Under the pieces are notes generated by a model. That model searched no databases. It had not been told where the DNA came from and was given only the letters and a program-made list of their open reading frames with translations. A DNA stretch of 64,000 nucleotides from Linnemannia elongata (Eukaryota; Mortierellomycota; Mortierellomycetes; Mortierellales; Mortierellaceae), in NCBI GenBank assembly GCA_036320915.1, contig JAXBDG010000021.1, forward strand, positions 558,001-622,000, given 5' to 3'. Every line of letters begins with the position of its first letter. Positions within the stretch are counted from its first letter, which is position 1. This document shows, piece after piece, positions 11,231 to 21,273 of the stretch. Position numbers and translations under genes: made by a program.

Positions 11231-13324
11231 TTACGCCATGTTGTCGAGAATCCCCTCGAGGACACTGGCCGAGAGCGGTATAAATAAGATCTCGACTCCA
11301 TCAGGACCCTTCTTGGAATGAACGATCCGATGGTCTCTGAACTCTGTGAGTTGTGTCCGGAAGGTGACCGCGTTACTGACTAAAAAGTTTTCCTGGCACT
11401 TCTTGAACAGTGTGTTATGGGCCATCCCCAGATCCATGTAGTTCTTGACTCCTCCACTGGACGCGCCTCCGTTGTTGTCGCCGGCGTTGGTCTCGGCTTG
11501 GATCTGGTGTTCAGCCAGCACCCTGAAGAGTCCCTTTCCGTTAGAGGTCAAACTGGCCAGGACAAACTGGATACCACGCGCGCCGAGTTCGCCTTGTCGG
11601 ACCATGATCGAGTTCTCAAAGCTGGTTTCAGTCAAATACGGCTTGAAGGTCGTCAGTTCATGCCAGACCCAATTGAACCGTGCAGATTTGACAGTGTCCC
11701 AGAGGATGTTGGCGTTGATGTGGTCGATCGAGGCGATGAGGTGGATCTGTGGACAGGAGGCGAGGAGCGAAAGTGCGGATTGGGTCTTTTCGGCGCGGAG
11801 TCCTGATCCGTCAATGTTATGAATGAGAAGGTAGAGCTTTTGGATGTCCCGTTCCGGTTGTGCGAAATAGGCGCGGATGAATGCGACTTGTTCCTGAAGG
11901 GATCCGGTCGGGCCTGAGTACTTGAGGGCTGTGGAACTGATCTTGTCGAGGATCTCCTTGATAGTGACGGTTGGGAAGTATCCGTTGACGATGATGAGAG
12001 GTGCATCGGTCAACATGGTCGTCGCAAACTGTGTCAGCAGCTGCCGTTTCGATCCATATCCGTAGATGAGGAGGTTGAACCCCGAGACGAGTTCAAAGAA
12101 CCATTGTGAGAACTGTTCCTCGTACAACAATCTCAGCATCTCAATCTCCTGGGCATGTTTGGCGGGTGCGCGTTTGATGGCCTGGATGAAATCGGCATGC
12201 TCGAGGGTCGGTAGTTTTGAGAGGGTATTGTTGGAGGTTTTGGATTTCTGATAAAGGTCCTGGAAGTATCGTTCGGCGCCCATCTCGTCCTCCTCAAAGA
12301 ACGACTTTTGCTCCCCCGCAGCCTCGGTCGCATCTCTTGCAGTCTCCTCCAGCATACTGTCGCTCCTCCTATGTTGGTGCTGCTCATCATCCGAATCACT
12401 CTCATCCTCATCTTCCCGCTCCTGATCCGAATCTTCAGAGACATCAGAGCCGGCATGGTTCATCTGTGAGATGGCCTTGGTGACCCGCCGCCGCTTAGCA
12501 GATCGCTCAGCCGACAGTCCTTCGTCCCCTACCTCCTCTTCCTTCTTCTCCTCCTCGACTTTGGTTTTTGATCCTCTCGTCGCCTTTCCCTTTGCTGTTG
12601 TTGATGCTGTGGCTGTAGTGGTGGCGAGGCTCTTTTGTTGTTCGATTAGATTCTTGAGTCCTGTGGGCTTGCGTTGCGTCTGGAATCCAAAGACCTCTCG
12701 CCCACGCGCATGTCTCACCGTTGGATCCTCCATCTCCACATCGCCATCTTCGTCCTTGATGGTTCCTGCTAGTGATGTTCCCATCATAGATCCGATCTTG
12801 GTTGAAGCGCCTCCTGTCACCATTGCCGTTGCCGTTGCCGTTGCCGCTGTCGTTATTGCTGCTGATGCTGTCGTCGTAGACTTTGCCGTTGTGGATGAGA
12901 AAGACGACTGGGGTATAACTGTATTGCTGACACCGGCTCCAGCTGCGACGACTCCAGCGGCGCCAGAGGAGCTAGGCAAGAAGACATCCTGCAAAGCTGC
13001 CGTCCGCTCCTGATCCTCCTTCACACCCTTGGCCTTAGCCGCCAAACTATCCAACTTCTCAACCGTTAACCCCGAGGCCAAACTATTCACCTGCCCCTTC
13101 CGCCTATGTTTCCCACCCGCTGTTGCTGATGCTGTAGAGGTTATGGTTGTGGCGGTTCGTCCTAGTCTTCCTCCAACGGTGGTGGACTTTTTGAACTTGA
13201 TGGCCAAGGCGGCTTCTCGTTCTGCATCGCGGGTGGGGACTTGGCAGATGATGTGAGTAGGGATCTCGTCGTTGCCTTGGTATAGGATTCGGACCATTTT
13301 TGCAGCCATTGTGGTCTCCTGCAC
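11231..13324 (-). CDS. ORC2: Origin recognition complex subunit 2
   Basis: Single-exon frame of 697 residues. The N-terminal ~340 residues are low-complexity (Ala/Thr-rich, then acidic) and probably disordered. The conserved ORC2 fold starts near residue 341 (FFEEDEMGAERYFQDLY) and continues with FSQWFFELVSGFNLLIYGYG, where the degenerate P-loop GYGSKR lies at about 419-426. It goes on through LIIVNGYFP, LLIHNIDGSGLR and IHLIASIDHINA to a C-terminal winged-helix-like segment. ORC2 is an AAA+-like core subunit of the complex that marks replication origins and loads the MCM helicase in the nucleus. The absence of a canonical Walker A is normal for ORC2, which does not hydrolyse ATP. A second ATG lies five codons downstream. 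Confidence 0.95.
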   Translation of the reverse strand: MQETTMAAKMVRILYQGNDEIPTHIICQVPTRDAEREAALAIKFKKSTTVGGRLGRTATTITSTASATAGGKHRRKGQVNSLASGLTVEKLDSLAAKAKGVKEDQERTAALQDVFLPSSSGAAGVVAAGAGVSNTVIPQSSFSSTTAKSTTTASAAITTAATATATAMVTGGASTKIGSMMGTSLAGTIKDEDGDVEMEDPTVRHARGREVFGFQTQRKPTGLKNLIEQQKSLATTTATASTTAKGKATRGSKTKVEEEKKEEEVGDEGLSAERSAKRRRVTKAISQMNHAGSDVSEDSDQEREDEDESDSDDEQHQHRRSDSMLEETARDATEAAGEQKSFFEEDEMGAERYFQDLYQKSKTSNNTLSKLPTLEHADFIQAIKRAPAKHAQEIEMLRLLYEEQFSQWFFELVSGFNLLIYGYGSKRQLLTQFATTMLTDAPLIIVNGYFPTVTIKEILDKISSTALKYSGPTGSLQEQVAFIRAYFAQPERDIQKLYLLIHNIDGSGLRAEKTQSALSLLASCPQIHLIASIDHINANILWDTVKSARFNWVWHELTTFKPYLTETSFENSIMVRQGELGARGIQFVLASLTSNGKGLFRVLAEHQIQAETNAGDNNGGASSGGVKNYMDLGMAHNTLFKKCQENFLVSNAVTFRTQLTEFRDHRIVHSKKGPDGVEILFIPLSASVLEGILDNMA

Positions 13325-13584
13325 TGTGTTCCCTGTCCGTGTTCGTTGGTATACCGCGTGGAGGTGGTGAAGGTGGCGGTTGGTTGAGTTTGGCGTTTTT
13401 TTTATTTCTCGTGTGGGCGAAGTGGTGTTGTGTGCCAGGGCAGAAAACCGAATTTATTACGATCAGTATACAATAAAATCGCGTGGGCTGCAACAGTCAG
13501 TCAGAGGTCCCTCTGTGGCGAGAAGGTTGAAGATAGGTTTTTCTGGACGGGGCAAATTGAACCTCCTCTCTTTGGAATAATCAA
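13325..13584. other. Divergent spacer between ORC2 and RPL39
   Basis: If the RPL39 start at 13585 is right, this is a 260-nt bidirectional promoter region. It is CT-rich on the - strand side towards ORC2. No gene seen. Confidence 0.4.
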
Positions 13585-14834
13585 AATGGTACTACATCCT
13601 TGGCTGGATCATTCGGGAAAGGGGGAGGTGTTCACCCCCCCATCGATGGGTTGAGGAACCCATCCAACCATGCATCCGTACCATCCATCACCCTACCCGG
13701 CACCATTACCACGCTTATTATTCAGGAATCTACTATCAATCCTATCCAGGGTTATCGACATCATCGACAATCGACTTTTAAGCAACTTTATCGACTATGA
13801 GCCAGAAACCCTGTCGTTTTTTTTTCGAAGGCATAGCTGGGTTAGCCAGGAATGACTAGCTTTTGCGGGAAGCCTCTCGTCAAATGCAACAACACACTCA
13901 ACGTCGATACTTGACAAAACAAAAAGAGGGTGCCTTGTCTTTTCATCGATGAAAGACACTCTGAGGTGGCTGGATGCATCTGACTGGAAACCCATGGGCG
14001 TAGAAAACCACTCTGTCCATGGAGGAACTCTGCATCAAATCCGGCCTGCGGCGTACACCAGCAAACCCAACAACACACCGTAGACAAACAACTCATCTAC
14101 CTGAAGCCGACAAAGACAACCGACCATACTTCTGGCGTACAGGGAAAACTCCAACAGACAACTCCTACCCAGGAACGTTCTTGTCACACTGTTCAGGTTG
14201 AAGAGGAAAGAGGAGAGTGAGGGTTTACTTTGATACCTACTTTCCATTTGCCTTGATACCTGAGTATCCAGGAAGACATCGTTTCAGAGAAGGGGTGGTC
14301 TTTGAGGGGGACGACCTTTGCCCAGTTGACTGCGACGAGCGTCCACCGATCGGCTTACCAGTAGCTTTCAATATCACGGCAATCTTGATAACAAAGCGGG
14401 CAGGAAGCAGGAGTTACCCACAGCAGGGTCTACAGGACGCACAAGATACTCTTCAAACCTCCACACATTACACACATGCGTTTTAGATCCATGCGACTTA
14501 TCACGACTTTTCTTGTCTGTTCCCAAAACCCCACCCTCTTTTTAGCCTTCCAACAAGTCGTTTATCATCAAGCGCAAGCTCGGAAAGAAGCAGAAGCAGA
14601 ACCGCCCTCTGCCCAACTGGTGCCGCATGCGCACCGATAACAAGGTAACATCTCGTTAACATTGGAAAAGGATTCTACCCCTTGGGCGCATTCTTTCTTG
14701 CTCTGGAGGGGAGGTTTTTTTTTTTGGATTTGATTTAGTTAACAAACATCTATCTTGTTTTAATCTTTTTTCTCAAATAGATCCGTTACAACGCCAAGCG
14801 TCGCCACTGGCGCCGCACCAAGCTGGGTCTTTAA
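13585..14834 (+). CDS. RPL39: 60S ribosomal protein eL39
   Basis: Exons 14546-14644 and 14781-14834 encode 50 residues that match eL39 almost throughout ([17 protein letters not shown], then [17 protein letters not shown] and stop). The family is 51 residues, so only the initiator Met is missing. It must come from an upstream exon, because no in-frame ATG precedes the acceptor at 14544-14545. The only ATG directly followed by GT in the upstream region is 13585-13587 (ATG then GTACTA). This gives a 3-nt first coding exon, a 958-nt intron and exactly 51 residues. GTAC donors are used elsewhere in this window. eL39 lines the nascent-peptide exit tunnel. The coding exons are near certain; the first exon is tentative. 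Confidence 0.8.
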
Positions 14835-15237
14835 ATACTTTGCTCGCACTTGTACAGCAGATACTGGGAAAAGGACCATTCTTTTCTCCCCTGGTGGACC
14901 TTTTTTCAGTCTGTTACTCATAAAGATCTCGCGTTTGTTTGCGTTTTGACACAAAACCTTCCAATGAAACCATCAAAAACCATCAAAATCCTTTGTGAAT
15001 TGCTATGATCGTGTTGAAAAGGCAAGGATAGCCGTTTGTTTCGTGAACAAACGAAGCATAGTACCGAATATCAAAATAAGAGACTGGATGGAATGTATTA
15101 TGAAAAGTGAAAGAAAAAAAAAAAAAAAAAAGGCGGAGGAAACCAAATATAAACTACGTGGCAACTTTGGCCTTCGGGGGATGGGATTGGGTGAGGGTGG
15201 GTGTGCTATGTGCAGTTTCTTGTCCAATTGTGTTATT
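14835..15237. other. Convergent spacer between RPL39 and ATG27
   Basis: 403 nt with 3' UTR-like sequence, including a poly-A tract at about 15114-15131. No gene seen. Confidence 0.6.
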
Positions 15238-16801
15238 TTACACGGACACGTATCCGCCTCCTCTGGCGCGTCCTGTAACTGAATCCCAGACGTGGTGAAC
15301 AACATCAACCACCAGGCTGGGGAAATCTCTCCAGAAATCTGTGTGAAAGCAGATAGAGAAAACAACGATTAGTTTCAGCAAACAAAAATGAAGTGTCAAA
15401 GAACAAAACACACTCAACGAGAGCACTGAAAGTTACCTTTGTGGGGAAGGAGGTCGAGTCCCTTGGCACCATAGACCTGGTGGTTGTAGACAGCGCCGAG
15501 GACAAGGTAGATGAAAGCAAATGAAAAGAACACTGTCAAGAATACACTGAATCCGCTCATGCTCTCCTGGACAGGCAACTGAGTGTGGACACTATAAGTT
15601 CGAGAAAAAAAAAAAGATGGGACATATATCAGAACCGATGGCCCATCTCTTCAATATCTCTAAAATCCTGAGGGGCAGTTGACAAAGGTCTGAAGCGAGA
15701 ACAAAAAAAAATGACTCACGCGCAAGCAGACTTGTGCTTCCATGAGAAGGTCGCCACTCCGTTCTGGTATCCGGTCAGGGTAGGGGCAAGGTTATCATCG
15801 GTCTATACGAAGTAATAAGAAAAAGGGTTTTAGTCCTGGTTTGTCCTCTGTTGTCTGTTCCTGTAGCCGTATCCTGAACACATCCTGTTGAAGATAAAAA
15901 AAAGGCTTCCCCGCTTACAACTGAAGTATCACAGATAAAGGTGATGACAGCGGACTGGTCCTGTCCCTTGATCAATCCTCCCTTCAATGTCAAGTTCCAT
16001 GGCACTATGCAAGATAAAATAGGGAGAAAGGACAAGGGTGAGAATTGGGCATAAGGGTACTACACAATAGAGATACCAAGGTCATGGACACGGCACGATT
16101 ACAGCACGCCAATGACAGCCGACAAAAAGGGGTACCCTTTTCCATCGGATACTAAACACCGATGACAAGAATAAAGAACGAAATAAAAAGCTTACCTTCG
16201 GCGACGTTCTCGATCTTGTCGGCGAGGACAGCAAGAGGAGAGACCTCGCGTGCTGGGACGCCATCAGCGGCGGGTGCGGTTCCGGCAATGGGTAGAAGGG
16301 AGAGAGTCTTGGGTTCGCCGTCGTCAAAGATGACCTTTGTATCCTGGCAGACCCAGGCGCCAGCGACACAGTGCTGCTTGGCCTGACCGTCGGGGACAAC
16401 AATAGCCTGGCAGGGGTTCACGATATAGTCGACCCGCTGTTTATTGGGATATACTGGCGTAGCCTCACCCTTAACCAGGTAAGTTCTAAGAAAAAGAGGA
16501 AAAAGCAAAACAACAGCCAAGGCACAATAGCGGCGTGCGCGCACGGTTAGAGTTGGGTGCTTGTGTCGACTGAACCAATTTTTGACATATGAGCAGACGA
16601 CAACAAAGGGTATCAGAATGAAAAGAGGGGAGTGCCGTACTTCTTCAAGGCTGAGATGTCGTAGGAGTTTCCAGAGACTGAGACCTTTGCACAGTCGTAT
16701 GGGGTGGGAGTATCCTGGGCAGAGACGGAGGAAGAGGTGAGGAGGGCCGAGATGATGGCGAGTGTGGCCACCATGGCCGCGCTAGGACGAGGAGTGATCA
16801 T
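15238..16801 (-). CDS. ATG27: Atg27-like autophagy membrane protein
   Basis: Six exons (16641-16801, 16196-16485, 15919-16004, 15720-15802, 15437-15591, 15238-15338) give 291 residues; yeast Atg27 has 271. Visible order: signal peptide (~1-28, ending SSVSA), a Cys-containing lumenal region of the mannose-6-phosphate-receptor-homology type, one transmembrane helix (~221-244, VFLTVFFSFAFIYLVLGA), and a short cytosolic tail with FWRDFPSLVVDVVHHVWDS. The protein ends in YVSV, a Yxx-hydrophobic sorting signal in the position of the tyrosine motif at the yeast Atg27 C-terminus. Family knowledge: Atg27 cycles between Golgi, endosome/vacuole and Atg9 vesicles and helps Atg9 trafficking. The first donor is GTACGG, less common but frame-keeping. 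It is divergent from MDE1. Confidence 0.88.
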
Positions 16802-17643
16802 TTGATCGTGGGTGTTTGTATATGTAGGTTCTTTTAGAATGTAGGTAATCCTGAGAAAGACTTGTTTGGTGGATGTCCTGAGTTCCGCGTTTGTCTCGTC
16901 GACGATTGAGTGGGGAAGGGAGAAGGAGTGGAATGGAGTGGAGTGGGGAGGAGAGAAGGCGATGGAAAGGAGGAGAAAGAAAAAGGGATGGACGAATATG
17001 AAAAATAATAGGTGGTTTGCCAAGACACTACTCAGCCAGTAGGGGCTGGAGAGGGAGGACAGGAAAGAAGGAAAGGGACGGTCGATTTTTAAGGATGATG
17101 AAAGTTTCCTTGCTCACGTTGTCCCACACAGCAACAATAGCGTGCGTGGTTGTTGTCTGTCACATTCAACATCCCCTGCTTAGTGTCTCTTTGTCTGTTG
17201 AAGAAAAGAAAAAAAAACAAGCGAGAGTATCTCTCACCCCATGTCCATAATACTATTCATCGAATCAACGGTTGAATAGCATAGCAGACTGACTGCAAAG
17301 AACACATATTCAAGCATCAGTGCCCAGAGACCTGAACATCCACCATTCAAGCCCATCTGAAAATATGAAGTTATAGCCCATCATATCTGCTTCCAGTGCT
17401 CTCTCAAATAGTCTCAAATCCTCATGAGGTATGTATTGAAGTAGTTACCAATTGCTGTCAGTGCATGGTACCCATGCTACAGATGCCGTGAGAAACGGCA
17501 GAAGTGATAATAATTGATGCTCCCCATGTAGCAATTGGCTGCTCTCAAACTGTGGCAAATAAGCCGTCACCATTTAAAAACCTCCTCCGGTCGCCACGGT
17601 GTTTTCACACAACTCTCTTTTCAACTTTCAGGAATTCTCAACC
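16802..17643. other. Divergent promoter region ATG27/MDE1
   Basis: 842 nt between two divergent start codons. Purine-rich on the + strand near ATG27 (16880-17090) and pyrimidine-rich just before MDE1, as expected for 5' UTRs reading outward on either side. No gene recognised. Confidence 0.55.
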
Positions 17644-19098
17644 ATGACTGGCAGCAACGACAGCCTCGTCATTTCATCGGACAAGACCCACCCAGCAAAC
17701 CTCATCCCCGAGCTCTGCCGTCTCTTCTACAAGGTCGGCTGGGTCACAGGCACCGGGTAAAGCATAAAAGCTTCAACTAAACCTCATTCGTTCAACCAGA
17801 GATCATTCATTTTTGGGAATCAACTTCCCTTTTAACGGAGGGCACAGGAAATATCAGTCAACTAACATACCTTCTGTTCTCAATGGACGCTTTATCATAT
17901 AGTGGTGGAATCAGTATCCGCAAGGAGTAAGTTGTTATCAGAAATTCATTGCATACTGACTCTTGCTGGACCACTTGACTACTTGGAACAACCAGTCTGA
18001 CCTTTTTTTTTGTTCCCTTTCCCCAACTTTGTTTCATTGTAGCGAGCATGTCTACATCGCGCCTTCAGGTAAATAGATAACGACATTTATTGTCATGAGA
18101 GACGCAGGAATCCACATGCAGGAAGCTATCTCAGTGGCACGCAGGAAACACTTTCATTCACCAGAAAATAACCGACGCCCCCTCCCTCTCCACCATCATC
18201 GTCAAAAAAAAATATATAGGTGTCCAAAAGGAGAGAATGCAGCCCGAGGACCTCTTCGTTCTCGAATTGGCCAGCCGAGTCGTGCTCAGGAAACCCTTGG
18301 TCCTGAAGCCTTCGGCCTGCACGCCCCTGTTCTACAATGCCTACACGATGCGCGCGGCCGGTGCCTGTATCCACACCCACTCCCAGCACGCCGTCATGGC
18401 CACGCTCCTCTACCCAGGCAAGGAATTTGTGATTACTCACCAGGAGATGATCAAGGGTATCCGCAAGGGCATGTCCAAGGAGAACCATCATTATTTCGAT
18501 CGTCTTGTGGTCCCTATTGTCGAGAACACTGCTGAGGAGGAGGATCTTACCGACCGCATGGCCAAGGTTCGTCACTTGTTGTGTTGTGAAGTGATATTGG
18601 ACTGTACAAATGGTAAATTAGGTTGGCTAGGGATAAACTAACATGGGGTATACCCTTGTTTTTTCATTCTTTTGTAGGCTATGGAGCAATATCCTGACAC
18701 ATGCGCTGTTCTTGTGCGCCGCCACGGCGTCTACGTCTGGGGAGGTAAGCAGGATAGGACATGGATAGGATTAGTGGCGCATAATTAATTGCATAGCTCG
18801 GTACTCTTGCTTCGAAAACCTATTAACTCGGTTCTTTTCCGTGCCGTTCAAAAACAACAATAGAATCGTGGGAGAAGGCCAAGTGCATGGCAGAGTGCTA
18901 TGACTACCTCTTTGAAATCGCCGTCAAGATGAAGAGCATCGGCATAGGTAGGTGGTCTGACTTGAATGAAAAGTGTTCAAGCACAAGATGCTAGTGACAA
19001 AGGAAGGTGTTCACTAATTTTGACCCATTTGCGACTATCGTCGTGTTTTTCATTGTCAATTAGACCCTACTGAGAAGCCTGTTAACTCTCCCTACTAA
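17644..19098 (+). CDS. MDE1: Methylthioribulose-1-phosphate dehydratase
   Basis: Seven exons, some very short (17644-17756, 17903-17926, 18043-18068, 18220-18566, 18678-18744, 18864-18947, 19064-19098), give 231 residues, normal for class II aldolase/MtnB proteins. Visible landmarks: the GWVTGTGGGISIR and VYIAPSGVQKERM phosphate-binding loops; zinc ligands H106 and H108 in [10 protein letters not shown]; the probable catalytic Glu130 in ITHQEMIKG; and the third zinc ligand H186 in [11 protein letters not shown]. Family knowledge: the enzyme dehydrates 5-methylthioribulose 1-phosphate to 2,3-diketo-5-methylthiopentyl-1-phosphate in cytosolic methionine salvage. The start has a good context (ACCATGAC) and no competing upstream in-frame ATG. 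Confidence 0.95.
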
Positions 19099-19653
19099 AG
19101 ACAAAGGCGATCGAGCAACTGCATTTTACATTTATCAAAACTTCATATTGTTCCCAGCGTCGGAAAAATAAAAATCAACAATAAAAAAATAGAATTTTTT
19201 TTTTGTTCATTTGGCCTTTGCTGTTTGCTGTTGAGCAATTAACCATATGCGCCCAGACCCTAATTCTTATGGCCCGTCTCTCACACACAAACCAGCTAAC
19301 AAACAAAGATGCTATAAACAAAGCATCCCTTTCAGCCAAGCATCAACACGTTATTGCAACGAACGAGGTTTTTTTGTTTATTCTTCTAAGCAATTAATAG
19401 ATTTGAATAGATATTTTACATAAATAGTTTATAGATGGTAGGTGGGGGTTCTGGACATGGATATGAAAGAAAGGTATGATGGGTAGAGAGATAATGCGCA
19501 CGATCTCCCTCTCCCTGAATTATGCAAAAATGTATAACAAAAGACAGACAAGAACAGCAACTAATTCCTTCCCATCAAGGGATTAGTGAATAGTACATGG
19601 CCTTGCAAGCCTCTTCAGGCTCATCTCTTCACTGGCTCGCAGGGAGAGAGAAT
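19099..19653. other. Convergent spacer between MDE1 and the first CE4 gene
   Basis: 555 nt of AT-rich 3' flank with an AATAAA-like stretch near 19165. I see no further gene. Confidence 0.6.
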
Positions 19654-21099
19654 TTAGCTGCGGTACCAGGTGCTCTGGGGCTTGCCAAGGCACTCGCCGA
19701 CGGTGACGAGCTTCCATCCCATGGAATGGGCATAGTCGATGGCACGAGGGGCGAGCTGCTGGGCAGTCAGCTTGATGGTCTCGTGCTCGAGGAAAATATC
19801 GCCGCCCTTGCCGTTGGCCTTCTTGACCTTGTCAGTGTAGACCTTGTAGCTCTTCTTCCAGTCGTTGGTGTCTAATTTTTGTGTTACATGCGAGAGAGAG
19901 AGAGAGAGAGAGAGCGTTAATTGGTGCAATGGTGAATCGCTTTTAGGTTGGCCTGCAGAAAAGTTATACACGAGAGGTTTCGGGCACCGCTTTTGAGGCA
20001 GCAAGGGGACAAGGACAGAGCCGAGGGAGAACTAAGGGGAGGTGCATGCACCGGTAACACATTCCGGGTTTGCGCGTCGGCAAGTCGACTCCCTTTACGC
20101 ACATTCCTCCTCCTCTTCCTCATCCACTTTTTTCCCCTACTGATAATACCTCATTCATCGCGCAGTAAACAAAGCAATTGAGAAAACTTACGTTGCCAAT
20201 CGTTGGTGTCCTGGCTCCAGATAACGATGGTGTACTTGGCACCGACGGTCTTGGTGACGAGGTCGTTGATGCTTCCATAAGGAGGACGCATGTAAGTGGG
20301 CTTAACACCGATGATCTTCTTGATGGCAGTATCGACTATTATTTTTTTATATGCGAGATGCGGAACCCATGATGGAAAAATAAGGGGGTGCGAAGTGCAG
20401 GAGAGTTAAAAAAGGGAGAGGGAAAGGTTGGTTAGAAAAGAGACAATTGGGAGCACGTTTTGGTGTGCGAATTATAAGGAGTGAGGTGGACGAGATCGAT
20501 CCCGATATCGGAAGAGTGTGCACAAACAACAATGAAACGAAAAGCGGGGGCCTAGCCTGTTCAAGGCGCTCGAACAAAATAATAAAATTCCGGGCTCTAA
20601 AAATGGTTCAAATAGCCAGACGTACACAAGAACAAACAAAAAAGCATTGCAAAGCAAACCACAAGTAAACCAAAAACTTACGCTTGGTCATCTCGGCGTT
20701 GATCTCAGAAACGGACAAGGTAGTCAAATCCTTGTGGTCCCAGGTGTGGGAGGCGATCTGGTGTCCGTCAAGGTAGGCCTGCTTGACGGCGGCGGCATAG
20801 TCGGTGATCTTGCCGTTGTTGTCACCGTTGACAAAGAAGGTGGCCTTGGCGCCCTTCGCCTTGAGGAGCTTGACGAGGTCGGCGGTGTAGTCGAATGGGC
20901 CGTCATCAAAGGTGATGGCCATGGTGTTGGGGACGGTGCACTTGTAGACGAGCTGGACACCGGCGGCGGCCTTGGAGACGGCGCGGCTGAAACCAGCAAT
21001 GTGGGCGTCGTTGTCAACGTTGGTGGCGGTAGGGGCAGCGTTGATGAAGGTGGCCGAGAAGAGCAACACGGCCATAGCGATGCGGGCGATGGGAGCCAT
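19654..21099 (-). CDS. CE4 polysaccharide (chitin) deacetylase, copy 1
   Basis: Three exons (20682-21099, 20192-20335, 19654-19871) give 259 residues: a cleavable signal peptide (~1-22) followed by a single NodB domain. Catalytic landmarks: T63-FDDG with metal ligand D66; H118 and H122 in SHTWDH; YMRPPYG; and the final LEH motif. Family 4 carbohydrate esterases of this type remove N-acetyl groups from chitin or chito-oligomers at the cell wall, fitting the chitosan-rich walls of Mucoromycota. The substrate is inferred. There is no chitin-binding module or GPI-like tail. It is a paralogue of the next gene, with the first intron at the same codon and phase (after MTKR). The ATG at 21099 is chosen because the signal peptide starts there; a longer in-frame start exists upstream. 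A (GA)n microsatellite follows the acceptor of intron 2. Confidence 0.93.
19892..19914. repeat. (GA)n microsatellite inside intron 2 of CE4 copy 1
   Basis: About 11 GA units on the + strand, i.e. a CT tract on the coding strand, just 5' of the exon-3 acceptor, where it may act as the polypyrimidine tract. Confidence 0.9.
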
Positions 21100-21265
21100 T
21101 ATGGATGGTTTGTTGTTGATGTGGAAGTGAGTGGAGAGAAAAGGAAGTGAAGGATATGCAAGGAAGGATGAATGCAAGTGGAGTCAAAGAGTCAGGAGTG
21201 AACTAAAGTTAGAGTGCAGATGTTGAAAAAGAGAGAAGAGTGGAAAAGCCGGGAGGCTGCCACTC

Positions 21266-21273
21266 TTTTTATA
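21266..21273 (-). promoter_or_regulatory. TATA box of CE4 copy 1
   Basis: On the - strand TATAAAAA lies 167 nt upstream of the start codon at 21099, a usual distance for this window. Confidence 0.55.

Noticed and set aside
11417..13256. Several + strand open frames (e.g. 11417-11806, 12471-13013) inside ORC2
   Set aside because: They are antisense shadows of the well-supported ORC2 coding sequence and resemble no protein family.
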